DNA of 64,000 nt from Mastigamoeba balamuthi (taxonomy: Eukaryota > Evosea > Mastigamoebida > Mastigamoebidae), in assembly GCA_902651635.1 (NCBI GenBank), contig CACRSC010001917.1, forward strand, positions 605,977 through 669,976, given 5' to 3'. Each line of letters starts with the position of its first letter. The first letter of the stretch is position 1. Under the pieces are notes generated by a model. It saw only the letters and a list, made by a program, of their open reading frames with translations. It was not told the DNA's origin and ran no database searches. This document shows positions 52,325 to 63,851 of this stretch, piece after piece. The position numbers and the translations under genes were made by a program.

Positions 52325-53130
52325 TCAGTGCGGGAGGGGCTCGAGGGTGAGCGACGCAGAGCCAGGCCTGGGGTACGTGGCGAACTGCAGAGTGATCAGG
52401 ACGTCGAGCAGCAGCTGGAACGTGCCGCAGAGCACGAACTGCAGCGGCGACCTGCGCAGCACAAAGTAGGCGGTCTTGAAGGCGTCGCCAGCGAACCAGG
52501 CGGCCAGCAGCAGCGGGCTGAAGCCCTCGGTGGACCTCGTGTCCCTGTTCTTGAGGTACTGCGGCACGGCCAGCGAGGCCTCGACGGCCACGGCGACGAA
52601 CCCCACGAGCTCGACGAGCCAGTGCGAGATCATGGCGAAGAGCAGCGTCACGAGGCCCGAGCCCAGGCAGAAGAACGCGAAGACCGAGACGTAGGGCGTG
52701 AACGTGGGCCAGTCCCAGAACGCCCCGGTGGCGGGCTTCTGGCGCAGCCGCACGCACGCCTCCAGCACCACGAGCTGCGCGGCGATCATCACGACGCTCT
52801 GCCACGCCAGCACCGCCGAGAAATCGCTGTGCCGCCACAACGCAACGCGGGGGCCGCAAGAGTCAATTGCAAATCCAGATATGTAAAATCCAGAATCTGC
52901 TTGATCATCCGCAGAATATCAAGGGGCGAGAAAAGAGGAGGAAGCGGTGTGCACCTCGTGAACCAGAAACAGAGGCGGAGGGAGTTGGCCGCGAGGAGGA
53001 TGGCGGGCACGAGCGGGCTGAAGCCCTCGCTGGAGCGCCGGCGCGTCATGTCCAGGTACTGCGGCACGAAGCCGACCGTGGGCAGGAACACCATCCCCAC
53101 GTCCACCAACATCCCGACAAGGCCGGCCAT
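52325..53130 (-). CDS. SLC66A2: PQ-loop protein SLC66A2 (PQLC1) homologue
   Basis: Minus-strand exons 52955..53130 and 52325..52826; 225 aa. PQ loop 1 is FVPQYLDMTRRRSSEGFSP, followed by ANSLRLCFWF and LAWQSVVMIAAQL; PQ loop 2 is VPQYLKNRDTRSTEGFSP, followed by GDAFKTAYFVLRRSPLQFV, all in the order of SLC66A2. Seven membrane segments expected. In animals and yeast the family acts in endosome/Golgi lipid balance. The 128-nt intron (donor GTGCAC) is AT-rich and full of GAATC and ATATC motifs. Head to head with the next gene, 133 bp apart. Confidence 0.88.
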
Positions 53131-53263
53131 CGCTCCCGCGCGCTGCGCTGCTGCTTGTTCAGGTTTCAACAATTCAAAAAAAAACTAACTGCCGAGATAT
53201 CAGATTTGAAATATCGTCTGGTGGGAAGTATCTCTGCTGAGATTCACTCACACCGAGAGGGAA
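53131..53263. promoter_or_regulatory. Bidirectional promoter, SLC66A2 and unknown gene
   Basis: 133 bp. Contains GAGATATC, GAAATATC and AGTATCT in a short AT-rich core, like other head-to-head spacers here. Confidence 0.5.
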
Positions 53264-54675
53264 ATGTCCAGGGCCCCCGAGACCCCTGAGCGCGCTGAGC
53301 GCCCTTTCGACGTATCTCCCGCGCACTGACCCCGCATATCCCGCGCACTGACACGCGTGCGCAGCGGGCCACGATACAGGTGAGCGCCTCGGACTGCTGG
53401 AAGCCGAGCATCGTCGGCACTGCGCCGCCCCAGGGCGCACGGTATGCAGCGTCGACAGAGTGCTACTCCAAGGGCCTGCTGTACTCGGGCCTCCTGGAGC
53501 AAGCCCGGGGCGAGAAAACACTGCCGATCCAGTGCTACGACGTGCTGACCCTCGCCACGGCCCCCACGATGTTCTGGGCGGGTAACAGCCCCAATTCAAT
53601 TGATTCACACGTACATTCTAAACCACGGTGGGGGTCCACTAGTGCTCGTGGCGATAGTGTGCACGAGGACGCAGAGGTGGTTGGACATAGTCATGTTCGC
53701 CCAGGACCAGGACCCCTACGAGGCGTCGATCCGCTCCTCGCTGGTGGTCAACTCAACGGCGCGTAGACCACGCGTAGTGCTCACAGCTGCGCGAGAGCCA
53801 GAGCTAACTCCACGGGCGCGCGTCGTGCACAGAGGCCACACAGCTCGCAGCTGAAGACAATACTGGGGTGGTTCCAGCGCTGCAGCAAGCTGCCCACCAC
53901 GTACACCATGAGCGCGCACGCGGAGTGGAACAGGAAGCTGGAAGACAGGCAACGCATGCGGCTGCAGTTTGCAGGCGTGCAGTCCGAAGACCACATCGCG
54001 GTTCTGCTTGCGAAAGAGTACGACCTCACGTTCCTCTCCACGGGCCCTTGCGTGCTCGACGACCGCGACTGCTTCCGCATACCCGCGGGCCCGGGATACG
54101 AGGCGAGCTACGTGTCGGCCCTGCTCCCGTCGTGCGGCGACGACCAGACCGCCATCCGCCTGAGCTCTGGCGACCTCTTCGAGGCCGAACAGCCCGACGG
54201 CTCGACCGTGCGTGCCGTGTGCCTGTCTGTGAGCGACATGTCGCCGCCGCACAGGCTGCTCTCCGTGCACGCGATCGTCTGCGGCAGCGAGCTGAGGCCC
54301 ACGCACTTCAGGGCCGACAGGATTATTGCAGTGCAGGGGTACGCGCTCAACGACAGCGGGCTGCGGCTCAACCTGTTGCGCTGGCTCAAGGACAACAACG
54401 GGGTCTGGCTCAAGGACGTGCTGTTCAGGTGGGGGATGCTCTCGGAGACGTCCCACACGGACTACAGGAGCGCCGTGCTCTGCAGGCGCCTGACGACGGT
54501 TGGATCTCTGGATAACCCCGCGTACCCACGCGATGCCGGGTGTGCAGCTGCACGTGCGCTGGTGGACGCGTTCTTCCAGAAGAACAAGAGCCAGGAGCAG
54601 GAGGAAATCAAACTGCCGCCAGAGCTCAAGGACTTCGCTCCAATCATTGCGGAGGCCAAGAGGCTGTGCCGATGA
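53264..54675 (+). CDS. Unrecognised conserved-looking protein
   Basis: Exons 53264..53311, 53365..53581, 53643..about 53758 and 53851..54675; about 401 aa. Joins at the first two introns (53 and 61 nt) are clear. The third donor is unsure: GCGCGT at 53759 keeps frame and fits the local consensus, but GT donors nearby could also serve. The protein starts MSRAPETPER, then SVSASDCWKPSIVG-like text, an extended hydrophobic strand (VLVAIVCTRTQRWLDIVMF), then a mixed alpha/beta domain (LLAKEYDLTFLSTGPCVL, FRADRIIAVQGYAL). No family recognised. Confidence 0.6.
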
Positions 54676-54825
54676 CCAGTCAGCCAGCGCCGCACATTTG
54701 ATTTGATTTCGATCCCCCGCTACCCGAGACCCACCCAGAGCAATTGATCCGGGCCAAAAACGAATGCGATTGTGATTGAATACGACGAAATTGCCGATAC
54801 GCCATCAATGTGTATTCTCGTCGGT

Positions 54826-56587
54826 TCACGACTGTGTGCCCTTTTTCCCAGTCCCACTCCGGGACTTTCTTTGCTTCTTGGTCTTGGCAGTTGCACTCGG
54901 AGACCGCTTTCTTTTGTTCTTTCTGTCCTTGCGGGTCTTCCTCGAGGACTCGCCGTCGCTGCTCCCCGAGTCGCTGCTCTCGCTCACGTGGTGGCTGCTG
55001 TCCGACTGGCTGCTTTCACTCTCGCTCTCGTTCTCGCTGATCTCGCTCTGGCTCTCCTCTTCAGAGCTCGAGGAGCTGCTGTCGCTCGTCTCGTGCTTGT
55101 GCTTTCTGCGCCTGTGACGTTCCTTGTGCTTCCCCTTGTCCTTGTCCCCCCGCAGCTTGTGGTGCGTTTTCCCCTTGCTCCTCTTCCCCTTGTCCTTGTC
55201 CTTGTCCTTGTCCTTGTCCCTGTCCCTGTCCTTCTTGTCCTTGGTGCCCCTGTCCTTCTTCTCCTTGCGCTTGCGCTCCGTCTTCTTGACCTCTTTGGTG
55301 CCCCGCTTCTTCTTCTCTTTCTTGACGGCGACGTCCGCTACGCTCTCCTTGTCCTCCTCCTTGACCTCAGCAATCTCCTCGCTGGCTGGCTCCTCCTTAG
55401 GCTCCTCCACCTCACGGGTAACTGGCGAGGTTGCGTTCTCTGCTGGCTGCTCCGTTACAGCGCACTCGGACCGGGCAGCCTCGCTCGCAGCGCCGTCCTC
55501 TGCGGGAGCGGCTGGCGACGCCAGCGGCGTGCTGACCGCCGGCTCCTGCCGGCCCACTGCGGCCTCCTGCGCGCTCGCTGTCTGCGCCTCGGCCACAACC
55601 GCGTTCTGCGGCGCTGCGCTGTCGGCAGGCGCCTCAGCCTGCTCCTGGGGCACAGCAGCGACGGCGGCCCCGGGGACCGAGGAGAGCACGACAGAGACGA
55701 CTGCTCTCGGGTGGCCGTACGCGACCGCGGTGACCTCGATCGCCGGCGGCGGCGGCGCGTTCGGCTTGGCGGCGCACGTGGCAACGACGCACCTCTCGTA
55801 CGCGCGCGAGGACATGTCGGCAGAGGCAGAGGTCACGCGGTGCAGCACGTGGGCGTCGCCCCACGTGACGGGGCACACGCGCCACCAGTGGTGCTTGTAC
55901 GCCGTCTGCTGCCCCTGGACAAGCGACGTCCCCACGTCGAAGTGCACCGCCAGCACAGTCTCCGCGTCGCCGTAGTCTGCAGGAGGGAGTGCACTCCCCA
56001 GAGTCAATTGCCACGCCACTGATCTCGCAAATGCCACTCCCCTTCCCATACACTGCCAGGCATCCGGGAATCGCCCAAGTCCGAAACAACGGGCGCCGCC
56101 TGGTTTCTTGGGAATTTCTCGAGAACTCCTGGAATCCGCGGCGGGAGGTGGGCAGCTGCGGGCTGAACGGACCGAGGAAGAGGAAGACGCTGACAAACGG
56201 CGTGCCCTCCCACAGGGCGTGCACCACCTCGCCCGGCGCGATGACGGGGCACTCAGGTCCGCAGACGGCGCTGCCGCAGACGGCGTTGACGCCGCGCGCG
56301 CTGACCTCGACGCCCGTGTTGTTCTCAATGCCTGCGGCCGCGGGCATTCTGCTCTCAGTGGGGCACGGGAGGGCCCAGAAGCTACTGCGGGGAGCCGGGC
56401 GTACGCAGGAGGACGGCGGCCTCCTCGGTCGAGGGTCGGGAGAGCAGGCCTCGCATGGGCGCGTCGCTGCAGAAGGGGGGAGACAGAGGAGAGGGCGCGT
56501 GAGGGTGCGCGACGAGCGAAGCGCGTACTGGTCAACGCGCATGTCCAGTACGTGCTCGCGCAGGACCGATGCGTAGACGCTCTCCAT
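54826..56587 (-). CDS. Nuclear-looking protein with Lys/Asp and Ser-rich tail
   Basis: Minus strand, start at 56587 (MESVYASVLREHVLDMRVD). Clear introns follow with donors GTACGC twice; exon text runs HDAPMRGLLSRPSTEEAAVLL, then GVEVSARGVNAVCGSAVC, then after a further intron (boundary not resolved, about 55980-56150) YGDAETVLAVHFDVGTSL and YKHHWWRVCPVTWGDAH. The last 300 residues are Pro/Ala/Glu-rich, then repeated DKDKDK, RSKGKTHHK and Ser/Glu runs ending in RKSRSGTGKKG. The tail looks like nuclear, splicing-associated proteins. The N-terminal domain is not recognised. Confidence 0.6.
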
Positions 56588-56807
56588 TGCTACCTGGACG
56601 CGCAAAAAGAGGGCAGATACGAGGGAATGAGGTCGAGAATCTTTTTATTCTCACCCAAATCAGGGCCCTGACATCATTACATCACATATGAATCTCCTTG
56701 CCAGGAGACGACATTGCACAATCTGAAACTACATAATGCTGAGTGGCCTAGTTGACATCTGATTCCATGTTTTCACACTCACAGACTCGCCTCTTCATTC
56801 ATATCAC

Positions 56808-57440
56808 TCACCAGAGAGTCCATTGCTGCTTCCTGGGACGCAGATTGACGAAAAGAGCAGCCCTTGACGTCGTCTCCATACGAGCAAAGACCTGGAATGC
56901 ACCGTCCTCTCTCATTGACTCCCCATCGCGTGCTTTGCGAGAATCCTTCCACAGCTTCTTGTAGAGAGTTTCGTCACACTCCTGCAACGGCGTTGTTGTG
57001 GTTCTGCGAAGAAGATGATCGGGAGTACCGTTTTGGTGACTACCCCGGCGAAGAATCTGTTGTCCTGAAGGGTCTCGGACAGAGGTATGTACCATAGAAC
57101 AACGAGTTGATTCTGTGAGTCCTTGATATCGTATGATAAGCACCCTACAATTGGATTAGCCTATGTATCTGGCTGTATTACAACCTGAAGAACCGAGCAG
57201 AGAGTAATCCCTCTTGCTGAACAGACTCGCGGCGGCCATTTGGGGATCGACGGTGCTCGGGGGATCGTACACACAGGTTCCGCTGTAGATATACATCGAA
57301 GGGTTCACGAGGGTCGCTGCCGACAGGTTGTTGATCCCTGCCCGCTTGTGAGTCATAGAACCGGCAGGGTTTTCATACCAACTCCGCACACATTCTTCGC
57401 ATCGGACTTTTGGATCCACTCACGCACTCGTGCTTCCAAC
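56808..57440 (-). pseudogene. Actinoporin-like copy, looks broken
   Basis: Minus-strand remnant similar to the neighbouring copy at 57441..58232. Parts seen: a middle piece with LVNPSMYIYSGTCVYDP and a C-terminal piece. It appears broken, with a few breaks, though some gaps may be introns. Age unclear; divergence from its neighbour is large. Confidence 0.5.
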
Positions 57441-58232
57441 CTAATGGTATTTAATACTCAAAACGGGACAAACAACGTACGGTCTTCCAGAGCGGACAGG
57501 CTCGGATGGGAGCATGCTCCCGACACGCCTTGTCTCGTAGACGTCGACAATCAAGAGGCTCTTCGGCTCGCGCCCCATGCACGCGCACAGGCGGTGTCCG
57601 TTCTCCTCCTGTACAACCTCGCCATCCGCCCTCTTATTGAGCAGTGAGTATCTCTTCCCCGGCGGGAGATATCACCCTTGCGTTGTCATTCAAGTACTTG
57701 AAGAGGTTCTCGTTGCACTCGCCGCTCCTGAGGCAGCGCACGTTGAACTTGTTCTCCGACACCCTCTCGGTGAACATCGGGATGCACCACATGACCGCGA
57801 CCATCAGATCGGAACCGGAGATGTCTGTATGCTCAGATCAGACGCCACAACAACTCGGGTTCGGCAAACACACACCGTAGCACAGGCACCCCGTGGTTCC
57901 CTTCATCGCGTACTCCCTCTTCGTCACGAGCATCGCGGTGGCCCTGGACGGCTTGTAGTATGGGTCAGTGCGCGCATCGATATAATTCGCGCAAAACCTC
58001 AACGGTGTCGACGGGCGAGTACACCGCGGAGCCCTCGGCGATGTAGACCCTGGGGTTGACGAGGTTCTTCTGCCCGAGGAAGTTCTTGATGCCGATTGCG
58101 CACGCGGACTTGGAGGTTGTCTCGTCGAGCCACTTGTGAAGCTGCTCCTGGAGCCTGCCATGTAATGCGCGTCAGCTGAGTAAAGAACACAGGGGCGTGC
58201 TTGGCGGAGTCGATTGCGGAAGGCGTCTCCAT
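57441..58232 (-). CDS. Actinoporin-like pore-forming domain protein
   Basis: Minus strand, start at 58232, several short introns. The text NLVNPRVYIAEGSAVYSPV, GTTGCLCYGV and LMVAVMW resembles the beta-sandwich of the actinoporin/fungal fruit-body lectin group, which bind membrane sphingolipid or carbohydrate. It looks whole, though exon limits are not fixed by eye. No signal peptide is evident, so a cytosolic lectin-like role is as likely as pore formation. A second, broken copy follows directly downstream. Confidence 0.5.
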
Positions 58233-58561
58233 CAGGGTGATGATGCGCAGAATGAGACGAACTATAATAATGTGGCAGTGATTCCCAGTTATATCTGGTG
58301 CCAGCGATGACTCAACGCAGGCATTTCGCCATCAGGAATCTTGAGAGAAAATTATCTTTCTGAAACAGACATCCTGTCTTCGCATCGACCCATCAAAGAA
58401 ACCGCGCACAGACAGTTGGGCCGAACTGTGCGGATCGGCTGTGAGCCTTCCGGCCGGCCGGCCGAGAGAATGCAACTGGCCAGATATTCTCTGTATCTCC
58501 CCCCTCCTTTTTTTAATATCAAAAAGGCGCGCGGGGTGCGCACGCTCAACACCAGCCTGCG
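58233..58561. other. Spacer before the TENT4-like gene
   Basis: 329 bp between divergent genes, ending with an AT-rich stretch (AGATATTCTCTGTATCTCC at about 58482). Presumed promoters. No gene seen. Confidence 0.4.
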
Positions 58562-61500
58562 ATGTCAACAGCGAGCAGCGCGTGGGCCACCGGGTCTCCG
58601 CCGCCGCCAGAGGGCTCTGCCGAGAGCGTCGCGGCGATGTGGGCGTGGTTCTGCGCGCTTCCGCTCGACGACCGCGTGCGCGCGACATCGCTCTGCGGCG
58701 ACGCCACCACCGTGCCCCTCCTCCTCCAGATGCGCGACGAGGTCGCCGCGCGCAGCCGCGCCCCCCAGGGGCCCCCGNNNNNNNNNNNNNNNNNNNNNNN
58801 NNNNNNNNNNNNNNNNNNNNNNNNNNNNNNNNNNNNNNNNNNNNNNNNNNNNNNNNNNNNNNNNNNNNNNNNNNNNNNNNNNNNNNNNNNNNNNNNNNNN
58901 NNNNNNNNNNNNNNNNNNNNNNNNNNNNNNNNNNNNNNNNNNNNNNNNNNNNNNNNNNNNNNNNNNNNNNNNNNNNNNNNNNNNNNNNNNNNNNNNNNNN
59001 NNNNNNNNNNNNNNNNNNNNNNNNNNNNNNNNNNNNNNNNNNNNNNNNNNNNNNNNNCCGCCGCCGCCGCCTCCGCCGCGCGCCGCCCGCGCCGGCCCGC
59101 CCGGGGTCTTAAATCTGAGGCGGCGATCACGCCGGGGGATATTTTGCTGTGCTCTCTGCAGGCGCCGCCCGAGTTCTGCTGCAGCGCGTTCCCGACCCTC
59201 AGGCCGCTGTGCCTCGAGTGGCCCAGAGTGCCGCGCCAGGCAGAGGAGAAGCTGCTGGGGGCGCTGCGGATAGGCGTCTCTGACACGGTGACGCTGCACC
59301 GTGCACTGCTGCGCTCGCCCAGCGCGTTCCGCGGGCTCATGGTCAGATTCGCGTATCTCCTGCCCCCCCTCCCTGCGCGCGCCGTGGTCACTTGATCTCT
59401 GACGTAGGTGCACAACCACCAAAAACCACAGCGGAGAGCATCGCACATGGGGTTCCTGCGGAGCCCTTGTAAAGTACAGTACCGCGACCAGGCACCTTCC
59501 GGCAAGCCAGGGTGGTCATGGTCCTCCCCGCATTGGGTGCGGCAACCGCGAAATCCGATTCCCTTTCGTCGTTTTCCGCGGAAATGCTACCAAATATCCG
59601 CCAGGAATTTCAAAACGCCACCAACAAAAATCCCCTCTCTGCGCCCCCCCAATGTGAAATTGCGCTTCTGACGTAGCACATTGCTCTCGCCCAACGACCC
59701 CAACACTCGCCCCGGCACGCAGTGGAACGACAAGCAGTACCACACGCTGGGCAACTTTGTCGCGTCGCTGGTGGAGCGGGCCATGTGGGTGCGCTACTAC
59801 GAGTCGCACGCGGCGCAGGACCCCCGCGCGGACCCCTCGTGCGGCAAGCGCTACGCCGCGGGCGCCGCCCCGGGCTTCTCCCCGACGGCGCCCTCGCCCT
59901 CGAACACCGTCCCCGCGCGCACGCTGGCGGCCTTCTGGCACGACCTGCCGCCGCCCGAGCGCTGCGCCGTCATGCGCGACGCGCGCGAGGCGGTGGCGCA
60001 GATGTGGCCCGCGCTGGGCCCGCAGCAGTTTGCCGAGTGCCGGGCGCTGCTCGAGGACCTGCCCCTGCTCGCCGCGCTGCCCGAGCGCTCGCAGCGCGAC
60101 TGCGACGTGGCCGAGATGTTCTTCGCGAGCCCCCTCGAGTGGTTCGTTACCCGACTGTCCCCCCGCCTATCGGCCTCGCCAGAGCTCACGCGGGGTCGCC
60201 AGCGCGGGGAGCACGCGGGCGGCTGTGCTGCGAGCGATCGGGAGGTTCCTGCGTGAGACGTACATCAGGAAGCTCTCGAGCGACCTGATCAACGACGAGC
60301 GCTGGAACGCGGCCAAGAAGAAGCGCAGGGGGGCGTCCGCCAGGCAGCAGCAGGGCTCGACGCCCCGAAAGCACAAGTCGCAGCGCAAGGAGTGCGCGGG
60401 CGCGGAGCCCACGTCGCCGGGCGCGGCGGCGGCGTCGGCGGCCGCGGACGCCAAGCGCCAGCGCAGGAAACGGCGCGCCAACGCCGCCGCGCTCGACCTC
60501 GCGCTGCCCACCGAGGACGACGACGACGACGACGGCGCCAGGTCGCAGCCCGACACTGACGAGCGCCCGGCCGACTCGCTGGACCTCGCGACGCCGCCTC
60601 CTCCTCCTCCGCCGCCGCCCCCTGAGCCCGTGCCGCACGCAGCCAAGACGCCGCCGGGGTTCACGGCCGAGGCGCTCGACCTTGCGAGGGAGAAGGGGAG
60701 CGGGGCCAAGGAGCAGGCGGGGAACAGAGCGACGTCTGCGGGGGGTCAGCCGGGGGCGCGAGGGTCGTCGCGGCTGGGGCCCAGGGGGAAGAGGTCGGCG
60801 GGGATGAAGCACATCAGCCCGCCCCCGGGGTCGAGGGCGACGCACCCGCCGGCACCGCCGCCGCCGCTGCCGTCGCCGTCGCCGCTGGCGCAGAGCAGGC
60901 AGCGCTCGACGAGCATCGACAGCGAGCACCAGCAGAAGCAGCCGCAGCGGCTGGCAAAGCAGCAGCAGAAGCAGCAGCAGCGGGGCGTGCACCTCGACCT
61001 CGCGGTGGCGCAGACGCCACGGGGCAAGCACCAGGCGCAGCGCCAGCAGCAGCAACAGCGGACAACGCTGCAGCGCAGCAACAGCCAGCCGATATCGCCG
61101 TCGCTCGCGGCAGCGACGCCCGCGTGGTCGTCTGCCATGTCGGTGCCACAGTCGCCCGCGTACATTGGCGGCGTGCCCGCGCGCGTGGTCTCGCCCATTG
61201 TGCTGGCCGAGAGGCTTCCAGCGCCGCTGCAGCCCGGCTACGTCCCGCCAGCGTTGGGAGCGCAGCAACAGCCGCAGCCGCAGCCGCAGCCGCAGCCGCA
61301 ACCACAGCCGCAGCAGCAGCAAAAGCAACAGGAGGCACCACAACCACAGCATCAGCAGGCATCACAGGCTGCCGCGGCGCCACAGGCGGATCCGCCTCAC
61401 TCGCCGGCGCTGTCGTCGGCGTCTGCGAGCGACACGGACTCGGGGTCACCGCGGCCGCACCCGCAGGAGCTCGTCCCGCCGTTCTTCCCGACGGTTGCGC

Positions 61501-63665
61501 CGCTCGAGTCTGTGGGCGCTTCGAGCGCTGTGCGGAAGATGTCGTCGCCGTCGCCGCCCAAGCCCTCGTACTCGGAGGTCATGGCGGGGTCCGCCCCCGC
61601 TGTCGTGCACATGGTGGCGCCGCAGCAGCAGCAACAGCAGGGCCGAGTGCGCCAGATGTCGTCTGCGCTGGACCTCGCCGCGTCGTCGCACATGTCGAGC
61701 AGCCGTGGGGGAGTTCTCAAGCCCACGTACCTCAGCACGCTGCTCAACAAGTCTGGCGACGACGCGCAGTACTACGACCCGCTCGATCTCGCGACGGCCA
61801 AGCGCACCAGCCAGCTGCAGGCGGCGCAGATGCGTAGGTCCGGCATGGCGCCACAGCAGCCGCCCGTCGTGCAGGCGTCGCGCCAGGCGCAGCGGAGAGA
61901 CCAGGGCGTGTTCCTCGACTTCGCCGCGCCCCCCTCGAGGGCCCCAGCGTCGACGTCGTCGGCGCCTTCGCCAGCGCAGGGGCTCCTGAGGCCGCAGCCG
62001 CAGCGCGCGGCGATGCCCGACTCGGCGATGCGACCCAAGTCGTGGGGGCCGAACCTCACGGCGTCGCTGCAGTACGGCGACCAGCAGCCGCAAGTGCCGC
62101 CGTCGCCCAAGAAGCCCCAGAAGCAGCCCGTGGCGCCCCTGCAACTGCCGCTGCAGCCGCAGCCGCGGCAGCCGGCGCAGTCCCAGGGCGGCGGCAGCAG
62201 GACGGCCCCAATCGTGTCGCCGCCGATCGGGCAGCCGCTGCCGCCCCCGCGGGCAGAGGCGCTCGACCTCGCGGGCGCCCCGCCGTCGCCGCTGATGACC
62301 AACGGCGGCCGCTCGCCGCGCTCGATACAGCAGCCGGGGGCGGGCGGCAGCGCGTCGCGGCACCTGGACTTGGCGTACGCGGCAGCTGTGGCGTCGGCGG
62401 AGCCCAACCTAACGCTGCCGCCGTGGGTACCCGCGGCGTACGCGTACGCGGGGGTGACGCCCGCGGTGGCCGCGCTGGCGGCGGAGGTTGCGGACTACTG
62501 CCGGTACGTGGAGCGCAGGTTCGACGAGTCCAAGGGCGTGTATCAGATGATGCTCAAGAGAATTGCCAACGTCGCGACGAGGCTGCTGCCCGGCTCCTCC
62601 GTCGTGCCGTTCGGCTCGTATGCGACGTCGCTGTGCATCCCCACGAGCGACCTCGACCTCGTGTGCGTTCTGCCGTCAGACCAGGGCTCCCGTACGTGGC
62701 TGCCCTCTTTGCCCCCCCCGTCTCGTCTCTCGGTGGTTGCTCAGCGCTGCGGTGCAGTGGACCGACGAGCGTCATTCCGGGTGCTCGTTGAGGGCCTGCG
62801 AGGCGAGAGCTGGGTCAGCTGGATGAAGCCCATCGAAACTGCGGCCATCCCTGTAATTAAGCTCATGTCAAAAGCCGAGTACATACCCACCGACGTCACG
62901 TTCACCATCCGGCCCTCCAACGGGTACCACCAAATCTCCTTTACCCGCACCCCGCACGTCGTCGGCCTGACCGCCCATCGCACGCCTACAGGGCCGACGA
63001 CGACCGCGGAGTGGAGGCGGACGGGGCTCCCAAGCACCGAGGGCTCAGGAACTCGGACATGGTCAAGTCGTTCCTGCGGGACCTGAGGTCGTTCAAGCCC
63101 ATACTGCTCGTGCTGAAGCAGCTGCTGTACGAGCGCGGGCTCAACAACACGTACACGGGCGGCCTGGGCTCGTTCTGCCTGTCGCTGATGGTCGCGAGCT
63201 ACCTGCAGGTCTTCGACTCCCACCAGGCGCAGGACCTCGGCTCACTCCTCGTCGGCTTCCTGAGCTACTACGGCACCGTTTTTGACTATAGAACCACTGG
63301 CATCTCGACGAGGAACGGCGGGTGCGTGTCGAACGTCATGCGTGTATGGCACACAAACCGCTGACGCAACGGTTGTGTGCCACAGGAGCCACTTCCGACT
63401 CGGAGACCCGGGGCACTTCAGCGGGGTGGGACCCATCGTGATCGAGGACCCGTGGGACCCCAACACCAACGTGGCGTCCGGCGTGTTCTCGATGTGGCGA
63501 GTGCGCTCTGTGTTTGAGGGCGCCCACGCGGCCCTCTTGTCGCCCACCCCGACCTCGGAGGACTCCCCCACCATCCTCTCGCGAATACTGCGGGAGTGGA
63601 CCGCGCCGGCCAGCGGCGACCCGTCGCCGGCTGCGCAGCCGCCCCACGGACACCAGCGCCCGTAG
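58562..63665 (+). CDS. TENT4/Trf4-type non-canonical poly(A) polymerase
   Basis: Starts MSTASSAWATG at 58562. A gap of N lies in exon 1, so the N-terminal frame is not certain. Introns include 59106..59161 and one from 59342 to about 59675. A long disordered part (60250-62390) is Pro/Gln-rich and carries nine LDLA motifs. The catalytic core follows: VVPFGSYATSLCIPTSDLDL with the G-S and D-x-D of the nucleotidyltransferase, third acidic site in DVTF, then SFKPILLVLKQLLYERGL, TGGLGSFCLSLM and the PAP-associated IEDPWDPNTNVASG. Such enzymes add short A tails to nuclear RNAs for exosome decay. Several joins between 62690 and 63390 are spliced; exact limits are partly open. Confidence 0.85.
58778..59057. 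other. Assembly gap (280 N)
   Basis: Run of N inside the first exon of the TENT4-like gene, between Pro-coding C-rich flanks. Confidence 0.99.
61261..61340 (+). repeat. Gln-Pro repeat
   Basis: CAGCCG units code for alternating Gln and Pro, then a poly-Gln run, in the disordered region of the TENT4-like protein. Prone to length change. Confidence 0.85.
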
Positions 63666-63851
63666 TAACTCTCTTCTCTCCCGTTCCTCGCGCTCCCACA
63701 CGGGAATCAACAGAAGGCAATAGCGTATGAAAACAAGAAGAAAAAAAAGAGAGAAGCCAAATTCGTGTTAAAGTCGTCACGTCACGGTTGTTACGGTCAT
63801 GCTGGGCTGTCAAAGTGTACACGACTTTGTCGATTGCGGTGCGGTTGTCAT

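Noticed and set aside
59757-60150. Arg/Pro-rich opening of a 1109-residue plus-strand frame
   Set aside because: In this part another frame carries the conserved-looking coding text (NDKQYHTLGNFVASLVERAM). The long frame is real only from about 60250, after an intron.
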